NCBI RefSeq assembly: GCF_051912485.1
Contig: NZ_CP196822.1
Location: forward strand, 1,674,001 to 1,738,000
Reading direction: 5' to 3'
Length of the DNA stretch: 64,000 bases
Origin: Nitrobacter sp051912485
GTDB taxonomy: Bacteria; Pseudomonadota; Alphaproteobacteria; Rhizobiales; Xanthobacteraceae
The notes under the pieces are model-generated. The model was not told the DNA's origin. It ran no database searches and saw only the letters and a program-made list of their open reading frames with translations. Each line of letters opens with the position of its first letter. Position 1 is the first letter of the stretch. The position numbers were made by a program, and so were the translations under genes. This document shows positions 33,589 through 41,657 of the stretch, piece after piece.

Positions 33589-36258
33589 ATGCGCGCTGTC
33601 GTCGCCGTTCTGCTGTTTGTGACCGCTGCACACGCTGGTCTCTGGGGACTTCTTCAGGAAAAGCAGCAGGCTCCCGACTTCAAGGGTGTTCTGACGAGCG
33701 TCTCCTATGCGCCGTTCGAAGGAGCGGCACATCCGGACGTCGACAATATCCCCACCGTCGAGAAAATCCGCTCCGACATGAAAGCGCTGGTCCCCCTGAC
33801 CCGCGCGATCCGTCTGTATTCGTCGACCGGCGGCGTCGAACTTGTGCCACCGATCGCCAATGAGTCCGGCCTCAAGGTCATGGTCGGCGCGTGGATCGAC
33901 AAGCATGTCGAGCGCAACGAGCGCGAGATGCTGGCCGCCATCGATCTCGCGAAACACAACAGCAACGTCAACGGAATCGTCGTCGGCAACGAGACGATCT
34001 ATCGCGGCGATCAAAAGGTCGCGGATCTCATCAAGCTTATTCAGCGCGTGAAAGGTTCCGTGAATGTACCTGTAACCACAGGTGAAATCTGGAATATCTG
34101 GCTGGAGCATCCTGAGCTTGCATCGTCGGTCGACTTCATCGCCGCGCACATCCTGCCCTATTGGGAGGGCTTTTCGAGCAAGCAGGCGGTCGATCAGGCC
34201 CTCATTATCTATCAAAAGCTGCGCGATGCCTTTCCCGGCAAACGGATCGTGATTGCTGAATTCGGTTGGCCAAGCGCCGGGTACAATCTCAGGAACGCCG
34301 ATCCCGGTCCGTTCCAGCAGGCGGTCACGCTACGTAATTTTGTCACCAAGGCGCAGTCGATCGGCATGGAATACAACATCGTCGAAGCCATCGACCAGCC
34401 ATGGAAGTTCTTCGAGGGCGGCGTCGGCCCCTACTGGGGCATGCTCAACGCGGATCGCGAACCCAAATTTTCCTGGACCGGCCCTGTCGTCAATCCAGCG
34501 TACTGGAAGCTCGCGGGCATAGCGCTTCTGATCGGCGTCCTGCTGTCCTTGCCCATTCTGCGGCTCGTCCGTCCAACGGTGATGCAGGCCCTGCTGCTTT
34601 CGGCAGCCGCCAACGGCGTCGGCGCCTGGGTCGCGACGGTCTTCTCTTACTGGACCGGCCATTACTTCGTTTTCGGTTCAGCCTTCGCACTGACGCTCGG
34701 CCTGATCCTGCTGGTGCCGCTGATCCTGATCGCGATGGCGCGCATCGAGGAGATCGCGGCCGTGGCATTCGGACAGCGCCCACAGCGGCTGATCACGAGG
34801 GATGTAGCGGCCGCCGCACTGACGGCCACTGACGCGCCGTTACCCAAAGTCTCGATTCACGTGCCGGCCTATTTCGAGCCGCCCGAGATGCTCAAGCAGA
34901 CACTCGATGCGGTCGCGCGCCTCGACTACCCGAATTTCGAATGCGTGGTGATCATCAACAACACCCCCGATCCGGCGTTCTGGCAGCCGATCCAGGATCA
35001 CTGCCGTACGCTCGGCGAGCGCTTCAAGTTCATCAACGCCGAGAAGGTCCAGGGCTTCAAGGCCGGCGCGCTGCGGATCGCCATGGAGCGCACGGCCGCC
35101 GACGCCGAGATCATCGGCGTTATCGATGCCGACTATGTGGTGCAGCCGGACTGGCTCAGGGATCTGGTGCCGGCCTTCAACGACCCGCGCGTCGGTCTCG
35201 TTCAGGCGCCGCAGGATCATCGCGACGGCGACCGCTCGCTGATGCACTACATCATGAACGGTGAATATGCCGGCTTCTTCGACATCGGCATGGTCCAGCG
35301 CAACGAAGCCAACGCCATCATCGTCCACGGCACGATGTGCCTGATCCGCCGCGCCGCGATGGACATGGCTGGAGGCTGGGCCGGTGACACCATTTGCGAG
35401 GATACAGACCTCGGCCTCGCGATGATCGAGCATGGCTGGACAACCCATTACACCAACACCCGCTACGGTTACGGCCTGCTGCCCGACACCTACGAGGCCT
35501 TCAAGAAACAGCGCCACCGCTGGGCCTATGGTGGATTCCAGATCGTCAAGAAGCACTGGCGCCGCTTTCTGCCGGGCGCGAGCCGGTTATCGCAGGACCA
35601 GAAGCGCGAATTCACCCTGGGCTGGCTCAACTGGCTTGGCGCCGAAAGCCTCGGCGTCGTTGTGGCGATCCTAAACCTGATCTGGGTGCCGATCGTGGCC
35701 TTCGCCGATATCGCCATCCCGGACAAAATTCTGACCCTGCCGATCATCGCGGCGTTCGTGGTATCGATGGTCCATTTCGTGGCGCTGTACCGCCTGCGCG
35801 TGCCGGTCAAAACCGCTCAGATGCTGGGCGCCATGGTGGCCGCCATGTCGGTGCAGTGGACTGTGTCCCGCGCAGTCGCGCAGGGACTCATCACAGAGCA
35901 TCTTGCCTTCGCGCGCACCTCGAAGGGCGGCCTATCGCGGATGTCAATCGAGTTTCAGGCGTTCTGGGAAGCGGTGATCGGCGTTCTCCTGCTCGCCGGC
36001 GCCGCCGTGCTGATCGCGAGCAATCAGTACAAGGAAGTCCACGAGATCTACATCTTCGCGGGCGTGCTGGTGCTGGAGAGCCTGCCATTCCTGTCGGCCG
36101 TCGCGATCGCCATTCTTGAGACCTCGCGCATCAACGAGTTTTCATTCTGGCGCAACACCCGCATCCGCAGCGCGGAATTGATCGGCCTGCGGCCGGCGCC
36201 GATGCCGACCAGCGCGTCGCCGCCGGTCGGCTCCGAAATTCAGCGCGAAACAACCTGA
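33589..36258 (+). CDS. ndvB: NdvB-like beta-glucan synthase (GH17-GT2 fusion)
   Basis: The 889-residue membrane protein makes the beta-1,3 backbone of cyclic glucans in Bradyrhizobium-type bacteria. It has an N-terminal anchor, a GH17-like domain (about 35-300; GNETIYRGD and IVIAEFGWPSAG carry the two acids), membrane helices, and a cytoplasmic GT2 domain from about 417 with IDADYVVQPDWL (DxD), EDTDLGLAMIEHGW and KKQRHRWAYGG (QxxRW), then more helices. All synthase motifs are intact. Cyclic glucans act in osmoadaptation and nodulation. Confidence 0.88.
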   Translation: MRAVVAVLLFVTAAHAGLWGLLQEKQQAPDFKGVLTSVSYAPFEGAAHPDVDNIPTVEKIRSDMKALVPLTRAIRLYSSTGGVELVPPIANESGLKVMVGAWIDKHVERNEREMLAAIDLAKHNSNVNGIVVGNETIYRGDQKVADLIKLIQRVKGSVNVPVTTGEIWNIWLEHPELASSVDFIAAHILPYWEGFSSKQAVDQALIIYQKLRDAFPGKRIVIAEFGWPSAGYNLRNADPGPFQQAVTLRNFVTKAQSIGMEYNIVEAIDQPWKFFEGGVGPYWGMLNADREPKFSWTGPVVNPAYWKLAGIALLIGVLLSLPILRLVRPTVMQALLLSAAANGVGAWVATVFSYWTGHYFVFGSAFALTLGLILLVPLILIAMARIEEIAAVAFGQRPQRLITRDVAAAALTATDAPLPKVSIHVPAYFEPPEMLKQTLDAVARLDYPNFECVVIINNTPDPAFWQPIQDHCRTLGERFKFINAEKVQGFKAGALRIAMERTAADAEIIGVIDADYVVQPDWLRDLVPAFNDPRVGLVQAPQDHRDGDRSLMHYIMNGEYAGFFDIGMVQRNEANAIIVHGTMCLIRRAAMDMAGGWAGDTICEDTDLGLAMIEHGWTTHYTNTRYGYGLLPDTYEAFKKQRHRWAYGGFQIVKKHWRRFLPGASRLSQDQKREFTLGWLNWLGAESLGVVVAILNLIWVPIVAFADIAIPDKILTLPIIAAFVVSMVHFVALYRLRVPVKTAQMLGAMVAAMSVQWTVSRAVAQGLITEHLAFARTSKGGLSRMSIEFQAFWEAVIGVLLLAGAAVLIASNQYKEVHEIYIFAGVLVLESLPFLSAVAIAILETSRINEFSFWRNTRIRSAELIGLRPAPMPTSASPPVGSEIQRETT

Positions 36259-36407
36259 TCAGGCCGACGTTGTTCGTTTGCAGATTGCTGGAAATCTTGT
36301 CTGTAAGGTTCAGATTCCGGTAGATTATTTTGTGCTGTACAGTATCGCGCTCCAAACCCGGCGACTATTGACCCAAGCTAGCGGTACCCCTACACAGCGC
36401 GGCATGT

Positions 36408-36483
36408 GAGCGCGTAGCTCAGGTGGTAGAGCACGTGACTTTTAATCATGGGGTCGAGGGTTCGAGTCCCTCCGCGCTCACCA
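36408..36483 (+). tRNA. tRNA-Lys (TTT)
   Basis: The 76-base gene folds fully: acceptor GAGCGCG/CGCGCTC, D stem GCTC/GAGC, anticodon arm CGTGA-CTTTTAA-TCATG (anticodon TTT), T arm GAGGG-TTCGAGT-CCCTC, A73 and encoded CCA. The stretch from the anticodon loop to the 3' end is the left attachment site of island 2; its T stem differs from the copy at attR by a swapped base pair. Confidence 0.97.
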
Positions 36484-36484
36484 T
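36438..36484 (+). repeat. attL of island 2 (anticodon loop to 3' end of tRNA-Lys)
   Basis: 47 bases are repeated at 50399-50445 with two differences, both in the T stem and compensatory (A50-T64 here, T50-A64 at attR). Confidence 0.9.
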
Positions 36485-36543
36485 TGAAAAATATAGAGTA
36501 TTTGTGATTTTAGAGTGCGCCAGTTGAGGTGCATTTTCTATCG

Positions 36544-36562
36544 GGGCCACTTGTAGGGCCAC
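36544..36562 (+). promoter_or_regulatory. GGGCCAC pair, candidate integrase arm site (left)
   Basis: Two GGGCCAC copies 12 bases apart lie about 60 bases inside attL. Similar pairs stand at 50239-50256 beside the integrase and attR, at 42342-42359, and at 24716-24734. Their position fits arm-type binding sites of the tyrosine integrase. Confidence 0.5.
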
Positions 36563-36598
36563 TTAGACGTTAGATTCGCCCACGCGCCGACGGCAGAA

Positions 36599-36787
36599 TC
36601 AGCCTGCTAAGCCAGGATTCGAACTCCCCGCCCATAACCCACGCCATACCCGCTCAGCGTCTTTCTGATCGGCCGCGTACTTGCCTTTTGAATACTGCGG
36701 CCAATCGAACGCCAGCCCTGCCCGCGCTAACCACGAGGCAATGTCGACGCCATCAATCGAGCAAACCGCAACAGTCGCCTGTATTGA
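36599..36787 (-). pseudogene. C-terminal fragment of a thermonuclease-like (SNase) gene
   Basis: The minus strand reads ATVAVCSIDGVDIASWLARA then GLAFDWPQYSKGKYAADQKD and AERVWRGLWAG before a premature stop. This is the end of the staphylococcal-nuclease-like domain of rhizobial exported nucleases. There is no start codon or N-terminal domain, and after LWAG the frame runs into unrelated sequence (SSNPGLAG). It is a relic left by recombination near attL. Confidence 0.7.
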
Positions 36788-36828
36788 TCGACGGCGACGG
36801 GCGCCCCGCTATCTCGTCGCATCGCCGC

Positions 36829-37404
36829 TCACCTTCCCGTCGGTCGCCGGCCGAACCGATACATGTCGGGTGGCTCGCGAAGCTGCGGCAGGCCCTGCGG
36901 GCGCTCCGGATAAATGAACTCCTCGCCACGCAGCCAGCGGCCCTCGAATCGGTCCCAAAATTGGATGGCGTCTAGCTGCACCGCAAACTCATAGACGCAC
37001 CACGTCCCCTCCCGTTGGATGCGTTCGCCAGTCCCGTCGAACGGGATGCTATTGAGCTTGCAGACGGCGTCGATAAATCCCCAGTGCTCCCTGACGTACA
37101 AGTCAGCCAGTGCGACGTGGTACGGCCGCGACCTTTTCCATCGGAAATCGCCGCCACCTCGCGAGTGAAAATCTTTCCGCTGCATCATGAACTCTGGCAG
37201 CCGCGCAATGCCCTTGGCGATGCGCCGCGCTTCATCGGAGGTCAGGTGCTCGTGGTATTGGCCGAACCGCGTTTGGTGAAGGTCATCGCGGGCGTAGATA
37301 TGGGCAAGCCGGATCCCGTTGGCGTCCAGCACCTCGAACCCGTGTTGGGTACGTTCGACGGACCACGGGGACGGAAAGCGTCGTTTTGGACCGCTTGATT
37401 CCAT
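36829..37404 (-). CDS. Hypothetical protein with rhizobial N-terminal domain
   Basis: A 191-residue protein. The first 75 residues (RRFPSPWSVERTQHGFEVLD, LAHIYARDD, TSDEARRIAKGIARLPEFM) match a small domain that occurs by itself or fused in very many Bradyrhizobium proteins. The rest is Trp/Arg-rich and not recognised. The start at 37404 (MESSGPKRRF) fits that domain. No function is known. Confidence 0.65.
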   Translation of the reverse strand: MESSGPKRRFPSPWSVERTQHGFEVLDANGIRLAHIYARDDLHQTRFGQYHEHLTSDEARRIAKGIARLPEFMMQRKDFHSRGGGDFRWKRSRPYHVALADLYVREHWGFIDAVCKLNSIPFDGTGERIQREGTWCVYEFAVQLDAIQFWDRFEGRWLRGEEFIYPERPQGLPQLREPPDMYRFGRRPTGR

Positions 37405-37454
37405 AAGAACAAAATAGGAACATGCTCCTCGTCGGGTCAAGACGGAACAGCGAC

Positions 37455-37649
37455 ATGCAGGTCAGTCCACAGCGGGACGAAAGCGACAGTCTGGAAGTTG
37501 CGGTCGCACAGGCAATTGAGGCTTGCGACGGTGATCTGCGCGCGACGATTCGGGCGCTGATCGTGGCGAATGAATTTCTAGAGGCGCAAATCTCGCACGG
37601 CTACCTGCGCGGCGTGAGACACGGAAGATTCAATACCTATTCGGGATAA
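37455..37649 (+). CDS. Small conserved rhizobial protein
   Basis: A 64-residue helical protein starting MQVSPQRDESD; the segment VAQAIEACDGDLRATIRALI is common to a family of short proteins of unknown function in Bradyrhizobium and relatives. It is divergent from the gene at 36829. Confidence 0.6.
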   Translation: MQVSPQRDESDSLEVAVAQAIEACDGDLRATIRALIVANEFLEAQISHGYLRGVRHGRFNTYSG

Positions 37650-37794
37650 CGGATATGGCAGACATCCCCATGTCCTGACATTCATACTCGGCGGGAGATG
37701 ATACTCTTGCTCTCACGCTTTGGTTGCAGGATATTAGAACTACATGGTTCAAGCCGAGTGGCACCTTTCACTTCTATTTGATACGGGCCTTTCA

Positions 37795-37824
37795 CTTGAT
37801 TTCGAACCAAAACCGGATTATAGT
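37795..37824 (+). promoter_or_regulatory. Promoter of the toxin-antitoxin operon
   Basis: TTGATT (37795-37800) and TATAGT (37819-37824) are spaced by 18 bases, directly followed by AGGAGG (37836-37841) and GTG at 37846. The promoter lies inside a longer open frame, which argues that the longer start at 37744 is not used. Confidence 0.65.
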
Positions 37825-37845
37825 AGTTTTGCTATAGGAGGTAAG

Positions 37846-38235
37846 GTGGCGACACCTTCTAAGCCAAAACGCCAGAACAATATCCACTTTATTGGCTCAA
37901 GTAAGAAAGACCTCAAGGCCCTCCCTAAGGGGCCACGGGCTATCTTCGGGTATGCCATTCTTCTTGCGGAAAATGGCATGAAACACCCGGATGCCAAACC
38001 GATGAAGGGGTTTGGCGGAGCTGGTGTGTTGGAGGTTGTGGAAGACTCCGATGGAGATACATACCGCGCGGTCTATTCGGTGAAATTCGGCAATACGGTG
38101 TATGTCCTCCACGCATTCAAGAAGAAATCAAAAGTCGGTTTTAAGACGCCGCCACGAGATATGGAGACCATCACGCAACGGCTAAAAGTGGCTGAGGAAC
38201 ACTACAAAAAGAACAACTCGCCGAAGAAAAAGTGA
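37846..38235 (+). CDS. HigB/Gp49-type toxin (RelE fold)
   Basis: A 129-residue protein of the phage-derived Gp49-like/HigB toxin family, ribosome-dependent mRNA nucleases. The family pattern SSKKDLKALPKGPRAIFGYA, then MKGFGGAGVLEVVED, YRAVYSVKFGNTVYVLHAF and KKKSKVGFKTPPRD, is complete. The GTG start at 37846 is supported by an AGGAGG site and by a promoter just upstream. Base composition (AT-rich) differs from the chromosome, as expected for transferred cargo. The antitoxin gene follows. Confidence 0.85.
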   Translation: MATPSKPKRQNNIHFIGSSKKDLKALPKGPRAIFGYAILLAENGMKHPDAKPMKGFGGAGVLEVVEDSDGDTYRAVYSVKFGNTVYVLHAFKKKSKVGFKTPPRDMETITQRLKVAEEHYKKNNSPKKK

Positions 38236-38258
38236 GTTTTGGAATAGAGGTAAGAGCT

Positions 38259-38579
38259 ATGGCAAAGACATCAGTCGTTCGGAGTAAGGGAAATATCTTT
38301 GCTGATCTTGGATTCGAAAATGCTCACGAGCAGAATGTAAAAGCCCATCTGGCTCTTCTGATTACCAAAATCATCGAAAAATTTGGTCTTACCCAGGGGC
38401 AGGCCGCGACTCGAATGGGTGTCAAGCAACCGGATGTCTCAAAGTTGCTGCGCGGGAATCTAGACGGCTTTTCACTGGAAAGACTGCTTTTCTTTATTCG
38501 AGTCCTCGGCTCCGATATCGAAATTAAGATCAAGCCAAGCAAGCCGAAACAAGAAGGAAGAATTCGCGTTTCAGCCTAG
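38259..38579 (+). CDS. XRE-family antitoxin (HigA-like)
   Basis: A 106-residue helix-turn-helix protein: LTQGQAATRMGVKQPDVSKLL is the DNA-binding motif, followed by FSLERLLFFIRVLGSDIEIK, the usual end of this antitoxin type. It neutralises the toxin and represses the operon. The ATG at 38259 has AGAGG upstream; a GTG at 38232 overlapping the toxin stop is the alternative. A strong terminator follows. Confidence 0.88.
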   Translation: MAKTSVVRSKGNIFADLGFENAHEQNVKAHLALLITKIIEKFGLTQGQAATRMGVKQPDVSKLLRGNLDGFSLERLLFFIRVLGSDIEIKIKPSKPKQEGRIRVSA

Positions 38580-38587
38580 AGATCAAA

Positions 38588-38611
38588 CCCGCCATCTTCG
38601 GCGGGTTTTTT
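38588..38611 (+). terminator. Rho-independent terminator of the toxin-antitoxin operon
   Basis: CCCGCC-ATCTTC-GGCGGG followed by TTTTTT directly after the antitoxin stop. Confidence 0.85.
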
Positions 38612-38701
38612 GTTCGTCGGCCGACCATTCGCAGCATCAACGTGCGGTTATGTTCGGCGATCTTTCGTGTAGCAAGTGGGCGCCGTGGAGCCTTTGCATC
38701 A

Positions 38702-38866
38702 CTATTTATTCGTAGGTGCCACATCTTCAAAAACATCAACTCCGAGTTCGCTTAGAGCTTCGATCGCAGCACGTGCTCTTTCAAACCAGATTTCTCCAGC
38801 GTGCCTGTGAGTATCTGGAAAGCTCTCGATCGCAGCGAGAAACAAGTCCGCCAGTTCGTCCGTCAC
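38702..38866 (-). CDS. Small acidic hypothetical protein, island 2
   Basis: A 54-residue frame with GTG start: VTDELADLFLAAIESFPD, then WFERARAAIEALSELGVDV and a short tail ending in TNK. It is compact, acidic and helical. A GGAG lies about 12 bases upstream. It sits just downstream of two other small minus-strand genes (38928 and 39200) and may share their transcript. Function unknown. Confidence 0.5.
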   Translation of the reverse strand: MTDELADLFLAAIESFPDTHRHAGEIWFERARAAIEALSELGVDVFEDVAPTNK

Positions 38867-38927
38867 GTCATTGCTCCGCGGATGTTCGTTGGTCGTTCAC
38901 TTGTGGTCAGGCGTGTCTACGACGCCC

Positions 38928-39188
38928 TCACCGCAGCGGCACCACGTTGCCCCAAGCGAGGTCATCACGCGGCCAAGGCTCATCGTTGGCATCGTATGCC
39001 ACATACTTGTCCACGATCGCGCTGATGTGTTCTCGACTGAAATGCCCCGCTGAGTAAAAGGCCCAGATGTCGGTTAATGCCATGCCGATGATGTCGGGCA
39101 CTGTCTGCGGCATTCCTGCTTTGCAAGCATTGGCGGCAGTGCGGGGTGCGTTGAAAACTTCAGCGGCGAAAATTTGCTCGATATCCAT
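38928..39188 (-). CDS. Hypothetical protein, island 2
   Basis: An 86-residue protein (MDIEQIFAAEVFNAPRTA...) without recognised domain. The middle part ALTDIWAFYSAGHFSREHIS is amphipathic. It lies 11 bases downstream of the small gene at 39200, probably as one operon. Confidence 0.55.
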   Translation of the reverse strand: MDIEQIFAAEVFNAPRTAANACKAGMPQTVPDIIGMALTDIWAFYSAGHFSREHISAIVDKYVAYDANDEPWPRDDLAWGNVVPLR

Positions 39189-39199
39189 CGTCGCCTCCC

Positions 39200-39379
39200 T
39201 TACGCCCGAAACCCGAAGTCGGGCATCTGAATCCCGCATTCATTTGCGATCGCTTCTGCTGCGGCGAGAATCTGCTCTTGGTCGTTGATCAAAACGCCGT
39301 CGGCTAGCGTCATGACGGTGCGCGCGACGAAATCCATATCGATCGTTTTGGTGTTATTCTGATTGGCAGCTTGGGCCAT
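39200..39379 (-). CDS. Small hypothetical protein, island 2
   Basis: A 59-residue protein, MAQAANQNNTKTIDMDFVAR, then TVMTLADGVLINDQEQILAA and a C-terminal QMPDFGF. A GGAG site stands before the ATG at 39379. It is the first gene downstream of the control region with palindrome and 15-bp repeats at 39501-39553. Confidence 0.6.
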   Translation of the reverse strand: MAQAANQNNTKTIDMDFVARTVMTLADGVLINDQEQILAAAEAIANECGIQMPDFGFRA

Positions 39380-39500
39380 GGGTTCACTCCGTGGTCTGGG
39401 TTAGGGCTGCTTTTTGGCGTTCCAGCGCCGGGCAGCCCGCTTCACTTAACAGACTGGAAAATACAGGTTTTGCAGATGGTCGTCAATGGACATTTGCTAT

Positions 39501-39553
39501 GTAATTCAATTACTTAGGTGCAGTATGTCAACGCTCAATGCAGTATGTCAACG
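39501..39553. promoter_or_regulatory. Control region: palindrome GTAATTCAATTAC and two 15-bp direct repeats
   Basis: The palindrome is at 39501-39513. Two copies of TGCAGTATGTCAACG lie at 39519-39533 and 39539-39553, 20 bases apart, each giving TTGACA on the minus strand toward the gene at 39379. The half-site TAATTAC recurs in the operator at 46706-46730, and the 15-mer recurs in island 1 at 24301, suggesting binding sites for island regulators. Confidence 0.6.
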
Positions 39554-39638
39554 CGCACCAAATTCGGACATTCGATCAAAGGTCTATGCAATCTGCGGGA
39601 CGGTCCCGTGTAGTTTCTAATTGCGATGCGGGCGGAAA

Positions 39639-40193
39639 ATGGGGGCGAAATTGAACGACTGGCAGCCACTGACGTCAGGACCGCCGTCCGAGGAAACCGG
39701 CGTTGTACTTCTAGCATCTGGTCAACTGCTGAAGATTCGCGGCGTCACTCTATATCCCGTCGACATGGTGTCGGAGATTTCGCAACTGCGCGAAAGGGCC
39801 GTGGCTAAGATGGGCGGCGTTTCCACTGGTATAGGATTTTTAGGATCGCCCGGATGGGCTATCGGCGCAGGAGCCGCGCTCGGGTTAATTGAAGGAGCAC
39901 TGTCGTCGTCTGCGCGCAAAGAGGGCATTCGAATGCTGCTTGAAGCAGATGAAAAACACCTTGGGCTGCGAAGACGCGGCCGCGTCTTTCCGTTCGGTCG
40001 CATCACTAACAGGGATCAACCGAACCCGAATTTATGGCGTGCGGAAGGTGATGAAGTAAAAAGCTGGTTGGGGCCGAAAAAGGTAGAGACGTTCGTTCAC
40101 GACGGTAGCGAGTTTTTCACCGCCGACACCGAAACCGGATTGATGAATATCCGCTGGCAGAGCGTGGTCGCATTTACATCAGCGCCTAACTGA
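39639..40193 (+). CDS. Hypothetical cargo protein with glycine-rich segment
   Basis: A 184-residue protein with a Gly/Ala-rich hydrophobic stretch (STGIGFLGSPGWAIGAGAAL, about 64-85) that may insert in a membrane, flanked by soluble parts. The C-terminal half (GRVFPFGRIT, EVKSWLGPKKVETFVHDGSE) is not recognised. It is on the plus strand, opposite to the terminase genes, at the place where satellites often carry accessory cargo. Confidence 0.5.
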   Translation: MGAKLNDWQPLTSGPPSEETGVVLLASGQLLKIRGVTLYPVDMVSEISQLRERAVAKMGGVSTGIGFLGSPGWAIGAGAALGLIEGALSSSARKEGIRMLLEADEKHLGLRRRGRVFPFGRITNRDQPNPNLWRAEGDEVKSWLGPKKVETFVHDGSEFFTADTETGLMNIRWQSVVAFTSAPN

Positions 40194-40224
40194 CCAGACT
40201 GTGATTTCCGCAACCACGCCCTCG

Positions 40225-40917
40225 CTAATAGAATCCGGTTTCGAGTACGGCGGCGGTCCGTTTCGGTTTTCCGACGAATGACCAGAGTGCAATTGCAACA
40301 GCGAGCACAAGGTCATCATGCTTTCCGACGCGGGCTTCCCATGTGCTACGGCCGGCCGCGCTCACCTTCCGCTGGAAGTCTTTGAGTTCATCAGCCATGG
40401 CGCCCGCTTCACTCAGTGCCGCGGCAAAACGCAACTCTCCGAGATGTAAACGGGCGTCCAACGTCGAGATCAGAATGCCTTTCGGCACATGCCAGCGCCG
40501 ATCGCCAACATCCGTCTGCTCATTACCAGCCGTGATCGTCACCTGTGTCGGCCGCATTCCCGCATCGTTGAACAGATCACCAACGGCACGGCCGACGCCT
40601 GTGGCATCGATGATGAATTCGCAACCATCCTTTAGCGGTGGGCGCGCAAGCAATCGCGCAACCTCGGAAACCTGGTCGACGTAGCTCAATCCGAGCGGCA
40701 GCCGCTGCAGATGGCGCACGTCAAAGTGCTCGCAAACTTTGCTAATTCCATCGCGCCAATGTTTGCGCTCTACCGTGCGATGCTGCATGACACAGATCGC
40801 GGTCGGATCATTACTCTGACCAAGGTCAGCGGCTAACGTCCATTCGTCGGTGATGAACTCTTGGAACCCTTCCGTTACGCCCCCGCGTTTGGTTTCGTTC
40901 GGCGCTGTTACGCCCAT
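40225..40917 (-). CDS. Terminase large subunit, nuclease part
   Basis: A 230-residue protein corresponding to the C-terminal RNase H-like nuclease domain of a large terminase: WTLAADLGQSNDPTAICVMQ holds the first Asp, CEFIIDATGVGRAVGDLF the second, and KHDDLVLAVAIALWSF the last. The ATG overlaps the stop of the ATPase gene by 10 bases in another frame. Both halves keep their motifs, so this looks like a stable two-gene terminase rather than a recent mutation. Confidence 0.85.
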   Translation of the reverse strand: MGVTAPNETKRGGVTEGFQEFITDEWTLAADLGQSNDPTAICVMQHRTVERKHWRDGISKVCEHFDVRHLQRLPLGLSYVDQVSEVARLLARPPLKDGCEFIIDATGVGRAVGDLFNDAGMRPTQVTITAGNEQTDVGDRRWHVPKGILISTLDARLHLGELRFAAALSEAGAMADELKDFQRKVSAAGRSTWEARVGKHDDLVLAVAIALWSFVGKPKRTAAVLETGFY

Positions 40918-41657
40918 AGTGGTTCGACCTCAGTTGTGAAGGCACGTTCGATGACGGCCGTCGGGAAAGCATTCTCGGCACTATCGACGAAGGCGAGTTC
41001 GTATTCCTCGCTGTATCGAGCCGGCCCTAAATTCTTTAACTCGTCCGCAAGGAACTCTTTCGAGATGCGCGGACAGTCCGACGCTGACACGCGCACGCGG
41101 TGCCATTCGTTGTCGCCATGCCAGGCATCGAAGAACCAACCACGCTTGCCGGCCGGCGTGGTAAGCGCGATCAAACTGCCATCGGAGCGCGTAGCAAGCA
41201 TTGGGCGCACCGCAGCCATAAGGTCATCCTCCACCCGGCTGGCTTCATCTACGACCACAAGCGAGACGCCCGCTATACCTCTGATGGTGGCGCTCGTTCC
41301 AGGTAGGGCTAGGATGCGCGAACCATTGGTCATCTCGATCTTGAGCACAGAGTCGCCGACAAGTTCCGGCGCACCATTGAGGCTGCCGTGCAGCTTCTTA
41401 ATCTGCCGAAGCATTTCGCCGGATTGGCGATTGCTGGGGCTGACAATCACCACCAGGGCACCGGTCTCGTAGATCGCGCGGTGCAAGGCCATCAGGGCCG
41501 TGACGGTGGTCTTGCCGGACTGGCGCGAGCACAGAAGCAAGGCCCGCTTCGGATTGACCCGTAATAGGTCCGCCTGCCACGGGTCGCACTCGATCCCCGC
41601 ATCGCGGGCCATTAGGACCGGATCCACGGCTCGGGCGAAGTCGGCGGCAATCAGCAT
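40908..41657 (-). CDS. Terminase large subunit, ATPase part
   Basis: A 249-residue protein equal to the N-terminal ATPase domain of a large terminase: the Q/adenine motif precedes LLLCSRQSGKTTVTALMAL (Walker A, about 38-56), Walker B is VSLVVVDEASRVED, and the coupling motif ALTTPAGKRGWF follows. It ends where the nuclease domain would begin; the nuclease is encoded by the overlapping next gene. Confidence 0.88.
   Translation of the reverse strand: MLIAADFARAVDPVLMARDAGIECDPWQADLLRVNPKRALLLCSRQSGKTTVTALMALHRAIYETGALVVIVSPSNRQSGEMLRQIKKLHGSLNGAPELVGDSVLKIEMTNGSRILALPGTSATIRGIAGVSLVVVDEASRVEDDLMAAVRPMLATRSDGSLIALTTPAGKRGWFFDAWHGDNEWHRVRVSASDCPRISKEFLADELKNLGPARYSEEYELAFVDSAENAFPTAVIERAFTTEVEPLWA

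Noticed and set aside
37744..37845. N-terminal extension of the toxin from ATG 37744
   Set aside because: It spans a promoter, and a ribosome site with GTG at 37846 gives the normal family start.
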